Assembly: GCA_017860345.1 (NCBI GenBank)
Contig: JAFNAV010000033.1
Coordinates: 1-64,000, forward strand
Source of the DNA: Bacteroidota bacterium
Lineage (GTDB): Bacteria > Bacteroidota > Bacteroidia > Bacteroidales > Paludibacteraceae
Reading direction: 5' to 3'
Length of the DNA: 64,000 bases
Below the pieces are notes generated by a model. That model worked only from the letters and a program-made list of their open reading frames with translations. It made no database searches and was not told the DNA's origin. Each line of letters starts with the position of its first letter. Position 1 is the first letter of the stretch. Shown in pieces: positions 15,779 through 24,285 of this stretch. The position numbers were made by a program, and so were the translations under genes.

Positions 15779-15791
15779 TATATTTCGGCTG

Positions 15792-15799
15792 CAAAGTTA
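15792..15799 (-). promoter_or_regulatory. Putative -7 box for metK
   Basis: The minus strand reads TAACTTTG, matching TAnnTTTG. It would give a leader of about 140 nt that contains the whole SAM-II-like element. Confidence 0.5.
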
Positions 15800-15891
15800 G
15801 TAAAAAATTTTTTTTGTTGATGTTTTTTTGTTGAAAAAGATTCTGTTATGTGTTTTTTCGTGGTTTAGCGCGGAGTGCTCTCGGGCAGCGT

Positions 15892-16000
15892 GGGTGAGGG
15901 ATAGTAGCGAAAAGGCCGCCGGCTCAGGACGGGACGCAGGCACGGACTGAGCCGGTGGACTTGTAGCGGATAGCCCGACCCGCAGGGGCACCCCCAAAAA
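15892..16000. repeat. Dispersed repeat, copy 1 (structured, about 110 bp)
   Basis: Starts GGGTGAGGGATAGTAGCG and ends AGCGGATAGCCCGACCC plus GGGGCACCCCCAAAAA. A second copy lies at 38499-38627 with the same conserved ends, but the middle hairpin differs (CCGGCTCAG/CTGAGCCGG here). It lies between the 3' end of rarA and the metK leader. Reading frames across it (15797-15997, 15865-16140) are not taken as genes. Confidence 0.85.
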
Positions 16001-16021
16001 GAAAAAATGTAATGGGCTGGT

Positions 16022-17290
16022 TTAAAATCGGTTTTTCCAGAGGAAACGCAGCCATTCGCCATGTTTTTTTTCGGCGGGATTGTCCTGAACTTTCCAGATG
16101 GAGGTGTTTTTGAGTTCGTCGGGGAGAAACTGTTGCGCAACGAAATGGTTGGGATAATCGTGCGAATACATGTAATTTTTACCGTAATTCAGTTCTTTCA
16201 TTAGTTTGGTGGGCGAGTTACGCAAATGCAGCGGCACGGGTAGGTTTCCGGTACGTTCTACCAGGGCTAAGGCTTCGTCTATAGCAAGATAGGCGGAGTT
16301 GCTTTTGGGCGATGAGGCCAGATATACGGTGGTTTCGGCCAGTATAATTCTGCCTTCGGGCCAGCCGATTTTTTGGAGGGCATCGAAGCAGGAGTTGGCC
16401 AGAAGCAGGGCGTTGGGGTTGGCCAGTCCAATATCTTCGGCTGCTGAAATGACCAAACGGCGGGCGATAAATTTGGGATCCTCGCCTCCGGCTATCATGC
16501 GTGCCAGCCAGTAGATGGCTGCATCGGGGTCGCTGCCGCGGATGGATTTAATAAACGCCGAAATGATGTCGTAGTGGAGTTCCCCGTCTTTGTCGTAAGC
16601 CATGGGGTTTTGCTGGAGGCGTTCGGTTACTATCTCGTTGGTGAAACGGACGGTTCCTTCGGGTTCGGCAGCAATGACTAAGTCCAGAATATTGAGCAAC
16701 TTACGGGCATCGCCACCGGCAAAACGCAGCAGGGCATCGGTTTCGTCGAGTTGAATTTTGCGTGTTTTTAATTCGGTGTCGGTTGCAATGGCGCGGTTGG
16801 CGAGTTCCAGCAGGTCGTCGTCCTGCAGCGATTTGAGTACGTACACCTGGCAGCGGGAGAGGAGAGGTGTGATTACTTCGAACGATGGATTTTCGGTGGT
16901 GGCGCCAATCAGCGTAACTGTACCGTTTTCTACGGCTCCGAGCAGCGAATCCTGTTGCGATTTGCTGAAACGGTGAATTTCGTCGATGAAAAGGATGGGG
17001 TTTCCGCCCTGCGAAAAAAATCTGCTTGATTTGGCTTTTTCTATCACCTCTCTTACGTCTTTAACGCCTGAGGTTACTGCGCTTAGCGAGTAGAAAGGGC
17101 GGTCGAGCTTGTTGGCAATGATTCTGGCTAAAGTGGTTTTGCCAACTCCGGGAGGGCCCCAGAGAATGAACGATGCTATTCTGCCCGACTCTATCATTTG
17201 TCGCAGAATGGCTTTTTCGCCAACCAAATGTTTCTGGCCTATATACTCATCCAGTGTTTGCGGGCGAAGCCGTTCAGCTAAAGGTTGCAT
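16022..17290 (-). CDS. rarA: Replication-associated recombination protein A (RarA/MgsA)
   Basis: 422 aa clamp-loader-like AAA+ ATPase acting at stalled replication forks. Visible: N-terminal PLAERLRPQTLDEYIGQKHL, Walker A GPPGVGKTTLARII near residue 42, Walker B ILFIDEIHRFSKSQQD near 92, sensor 1 GATTENPSFEV near 120, and the C-terminal tetramerisation part (GSDPDAAIYWLARMIAGGEDP, AAEDIGLANP). The ATG at 17288-17290 gives the usual N-terminus; the 20-residue upstream extension is not conserved. A near-ideal promoter lies 30 bp upstream. The gene is transcribed alone, and a dispersed repeat follows its stop codon. Confidence 0.95.
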   Translation of the reverse strand: MQPLAERLRPQTLDEYIGQKHLVGEKAILRQMIESGRIASFILWGPPGVGKTTLARIIANKLDRPFYSLSAVTSGVKDVREVIEKAKSSRFFSQGGNPILFIDEIHRFSKSQQDSLLGAVENGTVTLIGATTENPSFEVITPLLSRCQVYVLKSLQDDDLLELANRAIATDTELKTRKIQLDETDALLRFAGGDARKLLNILDLVIAAEPEGTVRFTNEIVTERLQQNPMAYDKDGELHYDIISAFIKSIRGSDPDAAIYWLARMIAGGEDPKFIARRLVISAAEDIGLANPNALLLANSCFDALQKIGWPEGRIILAETTVYLASSPKSNSAYLAIDEALALVERTGNLPVPLHLRNSPTKLMKELNYGKNYMYSHDYPNHFVAQQFLPDELKNTSIWKVQDNPAEKKHGEWLRFLWKNRF

Positions 17291-17319
17291 GGTGATGTTT
17301 CTTTTTATTATTTTGAAGA

Positions 17320-17351
17320 CAAACATACGTAAAATAATACTAAAATGCAAA
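17320..17351 (-). promoter_or_regulatory. Promoter of rarA (TTTG-N20-TATGTTTG)
   Basis: On the minus strand TTTG (17348-17351), a 20-bp spacer and TATGTTTG (17320-17327) match the Bacteroidetes -33/-7 consensus with standard spacing, 30 bp upstream of the rarA ATG. Confidence 0.7.
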
Positions 17352-17482
17352 CCGAAATGGAATGAGAAGAACGGTGGAGGAGAGTTGGGTGACGTTGGAA
17401 AATAATGTTTGGCCTACTTGTATATTCGTAGTTTACTACATTGATTTTTTTTGTGCTTTATTCAGGATTAAATTATAATGAT

Positions 17483-17490
17483 TATCTTTG
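17483..17490 (+). promoter_or_regulatory. Putative -7 box of the men locus
   Basis: TATCTTTG matches TAnnTTTG, 24 bp before the menI ATG at 17515. No -33 TTTG at the standard distance was found. Confidence 0.5.
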
Positions 17491-17514
17491 CTTGATAATA
17501 AGTAGGATGTGTAT

Positions 17515-17928
17515 ATGACTGTAAAACAGCTTAATTTGCTTTGTAAGGATACCTTGATGGAGCATTTGGGGATAGAGTATGTTGAACTCACGCAGGAGCG
17601 GATAGTGGCCAAAATGCCGGTGGATAGAAGAACATTTCAGCCGATGAAACGTTTACATGGCGGAGCTACTATGGCTTTGGCCGAGTCGGTTGGGAGTGCG
17701 GGTTCTTTTGCCTTGGTTGATACTGACAGATATGCTGTTTTAGGGGTAGAGATAAGTGGTAGCCATGTGGCAACTACCAGAGAGAGTGAGGTTTTTGGCA
17801 TTGGGACTATTGTGCACAGAGGACAAACGCAGCATGTTTGGGAAATTCGTATTGAAGATAAAACAGGCAAGCTTATATCGCTCTGTAGGCTGACCAACCG
17901 GATTGTTCCAATAAAGACTGAAAAATAA
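17515..17928 (+). CDS. menI: Hotdog thioesterase, likely DHNA-CoA thioesterase MenI
   Basis: 137 aa, PaaI/YdiI-like hotdog fold. The catalytic region KRLHGGATMALAESVGSAGS near residue 48 has the HGG loop and the catalytic Glu of E. coli YdiI (MenI), followed by GVEISGSHVATTRES and VWEIRIEDKTGKLISLCRLT. MenI releases 1,4-dihydroxy-2-naphthoate from its CoA ester in menaquinone synthesis. The assignment rests on both the motif and the position: menF begins 1 bp after its stop and the other men genes follow. The start is the ATG at 17515; a GTG two codons upstream is possible. A related PaaI-type aromatic thioesterase cannot be excluded from sequence alone, but the context makes MenI most likely. 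Confidence 0.85.
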   Translation: MTVKQLNLLCKDTLMEHLGIEYVELTQERIVAKMPVDRRTFQPMKRLHGGATMALAESVGSAGSFALVDTDRYAVLGVEISGSHVATTRESEVFGIGTIVHRGQTQHVWEIRIEDKTGKLISLCRLTNRIVPIKTEK

Positions 17929-17929
17929 C

Positions 17930-19060
17930 ATGGCATTTGATTCATTTGCATACCAATCTCTTGGCAGGCTACAGCAAGTCTGTCTGAAACAAAATATTCC
18001 TTTCGCGTCGTACCGTTTGCCGCTCGACCGCGAAATAGTGACCGTTGTACAGCATCATTCCATGCCCGAAAAGCTGAGCCGGATGAATGAGCCTGAACTT
18101 AAAGCGGGTTTTGTGGTAGCTCCGTTTACCGAGTCTACCGGAAATGACAGCTATTTTCTTCAGCCGGATTGTGTGTTTTTTTCAAATGACATTGACGATA
18201 TTTATATAGAAAAACTGGCTGCCAATAACAGATTTGTGCTTGAGGATAAGGCTGCGAACAATGTACGTACTACCAGTTCGGAAGAATTTGTAGGCCAGGT
18301 AAACAAAGCTGTTGCAGTGCTGAAAGATAATGCTTTACAGAAAGTGGTGTTGTCGCGTGTGCGTGTTGAAGAGTTGCCTGAAGGTTTTAGCCCTGATGTT
18401 TTTTTTCTGAACCTTTGCCGAAAATACCCGTATGCTTTTGTGTATATGATGCAGTTACCACAGGTTGGGTGCTGGATAGGTGCAAGTCCTGAGCCGTTAC
18501 TTGCTGTGGAAGATGGAAAGGTAAAAACTGTTTCGCTGGCAGGTACTCAGGTAGCTACCGACCTCGATACCGAAAAATACAGATGGACTTCCAAAGAGAT
18601 TGAGGAGCAAGGTATTGTTACCAATTATGTGGAAAAGACCTTACAGTCATTTGACGTTAAAGATATAAGCAAAACAGGACCCGAAAATTATCGGGCTGCC
18701 AACCTTATTCATTTGAAAACGAGTTTCGAGTTCAGACAAGCTGGCTTGAAAAACGGTTTTTTCGATTTTCTGAAAGCGTTGCATCCTACTCCTTCGGTGG
18801 GTGGACTTCCAAAAGTTGAGGCACTTGAATTTATATTAGAAAACGAAAAACACGATCGTAGTTTTTATAGTGGCTTTCTGGGGCCGGTAAATATCGAAGG
18901 AAAAAGTGCGGTTTTTGTTAACCTGCGTTGTCTGCGGTTATTCGAAAAGGAATTTGTGCTGTACAGCGGCGCAGGTATCACTACAGCGTCGGTTGCTGAA
19001 AAAGAATGGGACGAAACTGACAATAAAATGCTGACGATGTTGAATGTAATACGGTCATAA
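17930..19060 (+). CDS. menF: Isochorismate synthase MenF
   Basis: 376 aa chorismate-binding enzyme that isomerises chorismate to isochorismate, the first step of menaquinone synthesis. Visible: KVVLSRVRVEEL near 143, GASPEPLLAVEDGKVKTVSLAGT near 185, LHPTPSVGGLPK near 285 and YSGAGITTASVAEKEWDETD near 350, which form the Mg-chorismate site. The N-terminal 100 residues are divergent, as usual in Bacteroidetes. It starts 1 bp after menI, so the two are likely translationally coupled. An accessory ATPase gene with its own promoter lies between menF and menD. The related EntC or PabB activities are less likely, given the men context and the absence of other siderophore genes. Confidence 0.92.
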   Translation: MAFDSFAYQSLGRLQQVCLKQNIPFASYRLPLDREIVTVVQHHSMPEKLSRMNEPELKAGFVVAPFTESTGNDSYFLQPDCVFFSNDIDDIYIEKLAANNRFVLEDKAANNVRTTSSEEFVGQVNKAVAVLKDNALQKVVLSRVRVEELPEGFSPDVFFLNLCRKYPYAFVYMMQLPQVGCWIGASPEPLLAVEDGKVKTVSLAGTQVATDLDTEKYRWTSKEIEEQGIVTNYVEKTLQSFDVKDISKTGPENYRAANLIHLKTSFEFRQAGLKNGFFDFLKALHPTPSVGGLPKVEALEFILENEKHDRSFYSGFLGPVNIEGKSAVFVNLRCLRLFEKEFVLYSGAGITTASVAEKEWDETDNKMLTMLNVIRS

Positions 19061-19092
19061 AAACTCTGGAAAAGAATAAAAACTGCGAAAAT

Positions 19093-19155
19093 CGTCAATG
19101 AACTGACGAATTTATATATAAAATCGTCAATATACTGACGAAATTCGTATATTTG
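19093..19155 (+). promoter_or_regulatory. Two direct palindromes and -7 box before ATPase 1
   Basis: CGTCA-ATGAAC-TGACG (19093-19108) and CGTCA-ATATAC-TGACG (19125-19140) are perfect palindromes 32 bp apart, about three helical turns. TATATTTG at 19148-19155 is a good -7 box, so the second palindrome covers the -33 region. This looks like a repressor operator for the ATPase gene. Confidence 0.75.
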
Positions 19156-19175
19156 CACTTGAAAAGTTCAACAAC

Positions 19176-20309
19176 ATGGCAAATATTAAACGAATCATAC
19201 AAAGAAGAATTATCCAGCGATTGAAACCCAATAAGGTTATATTATTGTTTGGAGCTCGGCGAGTAGGTAAAACAATCCTGCTTCGGGACATTGTTGCGGA
19301 TTTTAGCGGTAAAAGTTTGATATTGAATGGAGAAGATTCTAACACTCTTTCTTTGCTCGACCGACAAACCGTGGCCAATTATCGCCAATTGCTCGAAGGG
19401 ATTGATTTGTTGGTTATCGACGAAGCCCAGAATATTCCTAATATCGGACAAAAACTCAAACTAATTGTAGATGAGATTGATGGTATCCGGGTTATTGCCA
19501 GTGGGTCATCTTCTTTCGATTTGCTGAACAAAACCGGCGAACCATTGGTAGGCAGAAGTACTTCCTTTTTGCTTTTTCCGTTTAGCCAGTCCGAACTCTC
19601 CGCTGTAGAAAATCCCTTTGAGACAAGAGCAAATCTGGAATCGAGATTAATTTACGGCTCTTATCCTGAATTGACTCAAATCATTGGAAATGAAGAAAAA
19701 ACAGAGTATCTTCGCGATATTGTAAATGCTTATTTATTAAAGGATATTTTATCGGTAGAAGGTTTGAAAAATTCATCCAAAATGAAAGATTTACTTCGAC
19801 TTATCGCTTTTCAGATGGGCAACGAGGTGTCGTACGATGAGTTGGGACGACAACTGGGCATGAGCAAAAACACTGTGGAGAAATACCTCGATTTACTATC
19901 CAAAGTATTTGTAATCTATCGTTTAGGAGCATACACAACAAATCAGCGCAACGAGGTTTCAAAGGCTGGTAAATGGTATTTTTACGACAATGGAATTCGC
20001 AACGCGATAATCGGAAATTTTCAGCCACTGTCGGCACGGCAGGACGCAGGAGCACTGTGGGAGAGCTATTTAATTGCTGAACGTATTAAACAAAATCAAT
20101 ATCTTGGACTAAACAAGGAATTTTATTTCTGGAGAATATATGGTGGAAAAGAAATTGATTTAATTGAGTCGTCGGCTGATACACTGAATGCCTTCGAATT
20201 TAAATGGGGAAATAAAATTCCTAAAGTTCCGGCTCCCTTTGCCGGCAATTACCCAACCGCGACTTTCACAGTTATCAATCAACAGAATTATTTAGATTTT
20301 ATCAAATAA
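19176..20309 (+). CDS. AAA ATPase with DUF4143 domain (accessory gene 1 in men locus)
   Basis: 377 aa of the AAA_14/DUF4143 family, whose function is not established. Visible: Walker A FGARRVGKTILL near residue 26, Walker B LLVIDEAQNIPN near 84, sensor-like VIASGSSSFDLL near 110, a helix-turn-helix-like segment EVSYDELGRQLGMSKNTVEKY near 215, and a C-terminal part with FYFWRIYGGKEIDLIES and LNAFEFKWG, the E-xD-ExK spacing of PD-(D/E)xK nuclease folds. It is not a menaquinone enzyme. It sits 9 bp before menD and has its own promoter with two palindromes, possibly bound by its own HTH. It appears to be a later insertion that still lets menD be transcribed. Confidence 0.85.
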   Translation: MANIKRIIQRRIIQRLKPNKVILLFGARRVGKTILLRDIVADFSGKSLILNGEDSNTLSLLDRQTVANYRQLLEGIDLLVIDEAQNIPNIGQKLKLIVDEIDGIRVIASGSSSFDLLNKTGEPLVGRSTSFLLFPFSQSELSAVENPFETRANLESRLIYGSYPELTQIIGNEEKTEYLRDIVNAYLLKDILSVEGLKNSSKMKDLLRLIAFQMGNEVSYDELGRQLGMSKNTVEKYLDLLSKVFVIYRLGAYTTNQRNEVSKAGKWYFYDNGIRNAIIGNFQPLSARQDAGALWESYLIAERIKQNQYLGLNKEFYFWRIYGGKEIDLIESSADTLNAFEFKWGNKIPKVPAPFAGNYPTATFTVINQQNYLDFIK

Positions 20310-20318
20310 AAAATTATT

Positions 20319-22016
20319 ATGCCACACTTCCGACAAGGAATTAAAAATATACCTGAAATTTGCGCCCAACTTGGCGTAAAAAAAGCAGTCATCGCGCCGG
20401 GTTCGCGCAATGCGCCCCTCATTTTTGCTTTTACAGCTCAGACTGATATTGAATGCCTGAGTATTACCGACGAACGATCGGCGGCATATTTTGCGCTGGG
20501 CATTTCGCAATATAGCAACGAACCGGTGGCGCTGGTTTGCACGTCGGGTACAGCCGTGCTCAATTTTGCGCCAGCTATAGCCGAAGCGTATTACCAGAAT
20601 ATCCCGTTAATAATATTTACTGCCGATCGCCCTGCCGAGCTAATCGACCAGGCCGATGGGCAAACCTTGCGGCAAAGCAATATTTACGGAAATTATATCA
20701 AAGCAGCTTTCGATTTGCCGGTTGAAACAACTACCGCAGCCGATCTGCTTTTTTCCGACCGGCAGGTTTCGCAGGCTTTAGATACTGCCATGGCGTTTCC
20801 TCAGGGGCCAGTGCAAATCAATGTACCACTTCGTGAACCCATTTACACCGCTATCCCCGACCAACATTCAAATCCGAAAATCATAAAAACATGCGCGGCA
20901 CAAGCTGTTTTGTCGAAAGAAAGTTTAGATGAATTACAGGAAAAATGGCTTAAATACAAGCGGAAATTAGTTATATTCGGCGTTTTTCCCAAAAATGAAT
21001 GTCTGAACCGTTTGGCTCATCAATTGGCTAATGAACCCGATGTGGTAGTATTGGCCGAAAATCTGTCGAATATAGCCGGTGAAGGAATTATAACACAACC
21101 GGAATCATTATTTTCAAGAATAAATTCATTGAACAACAAAGACGATTTCAGGCCCGACCTGCTCATAACCATCGGTCATTCTGTAATTTGCAAGCAGCTG
21201 AAAGTCTTTTTACGGGATAGGATGGCTGACGAACAATGGCAGATAGAATCGTCGTTGCCTTACGTGGATACTTATCAAAGTCTGACAATCGTAGTGCCGG
21301 GACTTGCAACGGAAATTTTCGGAAAAATGCCTTTCGGAAAAACAAAAAGTAATTATGCCGCAGTGTATGACAATGAGTTATTCAAAGTACATCACCTTCA
21401 TGATAAATTTCTCCTGTCCGCTCAGCAAGCGCTTTCCGATCTGTCCATCACCACCGAATTACTTCAGCAATTGCCAGCCGGAGCCGTACTCCATCTGGCC
21501 AACAGCACATCGGTGCGCTGGACGCAGCTTTTCAGCGCACGCGAGGATTTAACCTACATTTGTAACCGGGGTACTTCGGGCATCGATGGAAGCTTGTCGA
21601 CAGCTGCCGGATATGCTTACAGCGCGAAGCAACCTACCGTTTTCCTCACAGGCGACCTGTCGTTTATATACGACTCCAATGGTCTGTGGAACAATTATAT
21701 AACCGACCATTTTAAAATCGTTGTAATGAATAACAATGGAGGAAATATTTTTCGTTTTATAGGAGATAAAGAGTTGATGGCTAACAGTCTGAAGTTTTTC
21801 ACAACTCCACATCAAGTCAGAATTCAATCCTTGGCCGAAGCCTATGGGATAGAATATCTTTCGTGCTGTACCTTGGACGATTTGGAGCAAAGCATCACCC
21901 TGCTTTTGCAATCTGAAAAAGCTACGGTGCTGGAGATTTTTACAGATAGTGATTTGAATACCGAAAATTACAAAGGATACTTTACAAACATTAGAAAAAC
22001 AGATGCTGAGATCTGA
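20319..22016 (+). CDS. menD: SEPHCHC synthase MenD
   Basis: 565 aa thiamine-diphosphate enzyme joining isochorismate and 2-oxoglutarate to give 2-succinyl-5-enolpyruvyl-6-hydroxy-3-cyclohexene-1-carboxylate. Visible: KKAVIAPGSRNAPL near residue 21, DERSAAYFALG near 52 with the ThDP glutamate, FTADRPAELIDQADGQTLRQ near 100, and the ThDP/Mg site GDLSFIYDSNGL with MNNNGGNIFRF near 445-475. Length is typical. It starts 9 bp after accessory ATPase 1, which suggests transcription from the ATPase promoter or read-through from menF. It ends in TGA; 183 bp follow before the next accessory gene. Confidence 0.96.
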   Translation: MPHFRQGIKNIPEICAQLGVKKAVIAPGSRNAPLIFAFTAQTDIECLSITDERSAAYFALGISQYSNEPVALVCTSGTAVLNFAPAIAEAYYQNIPLIIFTADRPAELIDQADGQTLRQSNIYGNYIKAAFDLPVETTTAADLLFSDRQVSQALDTAMAFPQGPVQINVPLREPIYTAIPDQHSNPKIIKTCAAQAVLSKESLDELQEKWLKYKRKLVIFGVFPKNECLNRLAHQLANEPDVVVLAENLSNIAGEGIITQPESLFSRINSLNNKDDFRPDLLITIGHSVICKQLKVFLRDRMADEQWQIESSLPYVDTYQSLTIVVPGLATEIFGKMPFGKTKSNYAAVYDNELFKVHHLHDKFLLSAQQALSDLSITTELLQQLPAGAVLHLANSTSVRWTQLFSAREDLTYICNRGTSGIDGSLSTAAGYAYSAKQPTVFLTGDLSFIYDSNGLWNNYITDHFKIVVMNNNGGNIFRFIGDKELMANSLKFFTTPHQVRIQSLAEAYGIEYLSCCTLDDLEQSITLLLQSEKATVLEIFTDSDLNTENYKGYFTNIRKTDAEI

Positions 22017-22146
22017 GATAATCAAAAATTGTAAGTTGTGCTATGCAATTTTTAGATATTATTCTTTAGATAGGTCGTAGAAAATTAAGTGTTTATTAAT
22101 TCTCTATAAAAAATAATTTTGTGTATTGTAATTCAATTATTTATTG

Positions 22147-22185
22147 TATTTTTGTTCCGATTTAAACCCGCACTTTAAATCGGAA
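22147..22185 (+). promoter_or_regulatory. -7 box and 12-bp inverted repeat before ATPase 2
   Basis: TATTTTTG (22147-22154) is directly followed by TTCCGATTTAAA (22155-22166), a 7-bp spacer and its perfect complement TTTAAATCGGAA (22174-22185). The ATG of ATPase 2 is 15 bp further. The repeat covers the expected transcription start, so it may be an operator or an RNA hairpin in the leader. Confidence 0.78.
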
Positions 22186-22199
22186 TATTTTTTCATTAT

Positions 22200-23354
22200 A
22201 TGTTGATAAACAGGCACATAAAATCGGAAATTGAGCGATTAATCAAGTATTTCTCAGTTCTTACCATAACCGGCCCCAGACAATCCGGTAAAACCACGTT
22301 GTGTAAAGCACTGTTTTACAACTACAAATACGTCAACCTCGAAGACATACAAGTAAGAGAACTTATAGCTTCTTCTCCAAAATCATACCTTGTGGAAAAC
22401 TCCAAAGGCCTGATTATCGATGAAGCGCATTATCTTCCTGAGCTTTTTTCCTATATTCAGGTATTGGTTGATGAAGATAAAAGTTGCCGTTTCGTACTTA
22501 CAGGCAGTAGTAATTTTTCATTACTTAGTCAGGTTACCCAATCGTTGGCCGGCAGAGTAGCAATACTAAATCTGTTACCTTTATCCTTAGCTGAGCTCGG
22601 CGCAGATATCAACAAGCCAACTGATGAGTTAATACTCCGTGGAGGTTACCCGGGTGTATGGAATAATTCTGCGCCTTTTTATGATATTTACAGAAATTAT
22701 TATAATTCATATATCGAAAGAGATATTCGGCAAATTTCAAACATCAAAGACATCTCAAATTTTCAGCGTTTTATAAAACTCTGCGCCGGAAGAGTTGGCT
22801 ATGAATTTAATGCCTCTACATTTGCAAATGAATTAGGTGTCTCGGTACCCACCATTCAGGAATGGCTGACGATACTTGAAGCATCGTTTGTTGTTTTCAG
22901 GCTTCAACCTTACCACCGAAATACCGGAAAACGATTGATTAAAAGTCCTAAAATCTATTTTTACGACACTGGATTAGTGTGCTATCTTCTTGGTATTGAA
23001 AATGAAAACCATCTAAAAACGTACCCAATAAGAGGAAATTTGTTCGAAAACATGATTGTAATTGAGTTTTTAAAAAACAGGTATAATAAAGGCAAAGATC
23101 CTAATGTCTATTTTTACAGGGATAACCAGCAAAAAGAGGTGGATATAGTACAGGAAACAGGCGGAAAACTATCTGCTTATGAAATAAAATCGGCTAAAGA
23201 CTTTCATAAAGACTTTCTGAAGGGTTTGAATTATTTCAAAAAATTATTTCCGAATGAAATTGAAAGCACAAAAGTGATTTACGATGGAGACATGGAAAAT
23301 CCGTCGACCGAAAATGGACTTATCAATTTCAGAAACTTGAACAAATATATTTAA
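22200..23354 (+). CDS. AAA ATPase with DUF4143 domain (accessory gene 2 in men locus)
   Basis: 384 aa, same family as the protein at 19176-20309 but clearly a different subgroup. Walker [16 protein letters not shown] near residue 24, Walker [15 protein letters not shown] near 72, [11 protein letters not shown] near 102, an HTH-like segment [19 protein letters not shown] near 208, and C-terminal [17 protein letters not shown] and [10 protein letters not shown], again compatible with a PD-(D/E)xK-like fold. The two proteins are not recent duplicates of each other: their motifs differ throughout and their operators are unrelated. It lies between menD and menB with its own promoter and palindrome. 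Function is not known; a role in defence or DNA metabolism is speculation. Confidence 0.85.
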   Translation: MLINRHIKSEIERLIKYFSVLTITGPRQSGKTTLCKALFYNYKYVNLEDIQVRELIASSPKSYLVENSKGLIIDEAHYLPELFSYIQVLVDEDKSCRFVLTGSSNFSLLSQVTQSLAGRVAILNLLPLSLAELGADINKPTDELILRGGYPGVWNNSAPFYDIYRNYYNSYIERDIRQISNIKDISNFQRFIKLCAGRVGYEFNASTFANELGVSVPTIQEWLTILEASFVVFRLQPYHRNTGKRLIKSPKIYFYDTGLVCYLLGIENENHLKTYPIRGNLFENMIVIEFLKNRYNKGKDPNVYFYRDNQQKEVDIVQETGGKLSAYEIKSAKDFHKDFLKGLNYFKKLFPNEIESTKVIYDGDMENPSTENGLINFRNLNKYI

Positions 23355-23410
23355 AACAGATATTAAAAAAAAATCTCAACCATTTGAGATACATACCAAT
23401 ATTTATCATT

Positions 23411-24226
23411 ATGAGACAGTGGACAACCATTAAAGAATTTGAAGAAATTAAGTTCGAATATTTCGAAGGAATCGCTAAAATTACGATCAACCGACCGCGA
23501 TACCGCAACGCTTTCACGCCGGATACGATCAAAGAAATTATTCAGGCTATGGTGTATTGCCGCGAAAGTCAGGACATTGCCACCATTATTCTCACGGGCG
23601 AAGGCGACAAGGCTTTTTGCGCCGGCGGCGACCAAAATGTGAAAAACATTGCCGGATACATAGGCAAAGATGGCGTACCTCGCCTGAATGTACTTGACTT
23701 GCAGAAAATGATCCGGAGCATTCCCAAGCCCGTGGTTGCCATGGTAAATGGGTATGCCATTGGAGGCGGACATGTGTTGCACGTGGTTTGCGACCTTTCA
23801 ATTGCTTCGGAAAATGCCATTTTCGGACAAACCGGGCCACGCGTAGGGAGTTTCGATGCCGGTTTTGGCTCGTCGTATCTGGCACGTATCGTAGGGCAGA
23901 AAAAAGCCCGCGAAATTTGGTTCCTTTGCCGCCAGTACTCCGCGCAGGAAGCTTTGGAAATGGGCTTGGTGAATACAGTAGTACCATTTGACCAGCTCGA
24001 AGACGAAGCCGTAAAATGGTGTAAGGAAATGATGAATCACAGTCCGCTGGCACTGCGCATGATCAAGGCAGGGCTTAATGCTGAGCTCGACGGACAAGCA
24101 GGTATTCAGGAACTTGCCGGAAACGCCACCATGCTTTACTACATGACTGAGGAAGCGCACGAAGGAAAAAATGCTTTCCTCGAAAAGCGCAAACCGGACT
24201 TTGGAAAGTTTCCTAAATTGCCATAA
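23411..24226 (+). CDS. menB: 1,4-dihydroxy-2-naphthoyl-CoA synthase MenB
   Basis: 271 aa crotonase-family enzyme that closes the second ring of the naphthoquinone. Visible: the oxyanion-hole and active-site segments [17 protein letters not shown] near residue 62, [24 protein letters not shown] near 112, and [22 protein letters not shown] near 138, all typical of MenB. I chose the ATG at 23411 ([20 protein letters not shown]); a TTG nine codons upstream gives no conserved sequence. The gene begins 57 bp after accessory ATPase 2 and is followed 59 bp later by menA. Confidence 0.96.
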   Translation: MRQWTTIKEFEEIKFEYFEGIAKITINRPRYRNAFTPDTIKEIIQAMVYCRESQDIATIILTGEGDKAFCAGGDQNVKNIAGYIGKDGVPRLNVLDLQKMIRSIPKPVVAMVNGYAIGGGHVLHVVCDLSIASENAIFGQTGPRVGSFDAGFGSSYLARIVGQKKAREIWFLCRQYSAQEALEMGLVNTVVPFDQLEDEAVKWCKEMMNHSPLALRMIKAGLNAELDGQAGIQELAGNATMLYYMTEEAHEGKNAFLEKRKPDFGKFPKLP

Positions 24227-24285
24227 AAATACTACTTGCTGAATATCCCGATAGGGACCTCTTAATCAAAAAAATAAATACAAAA

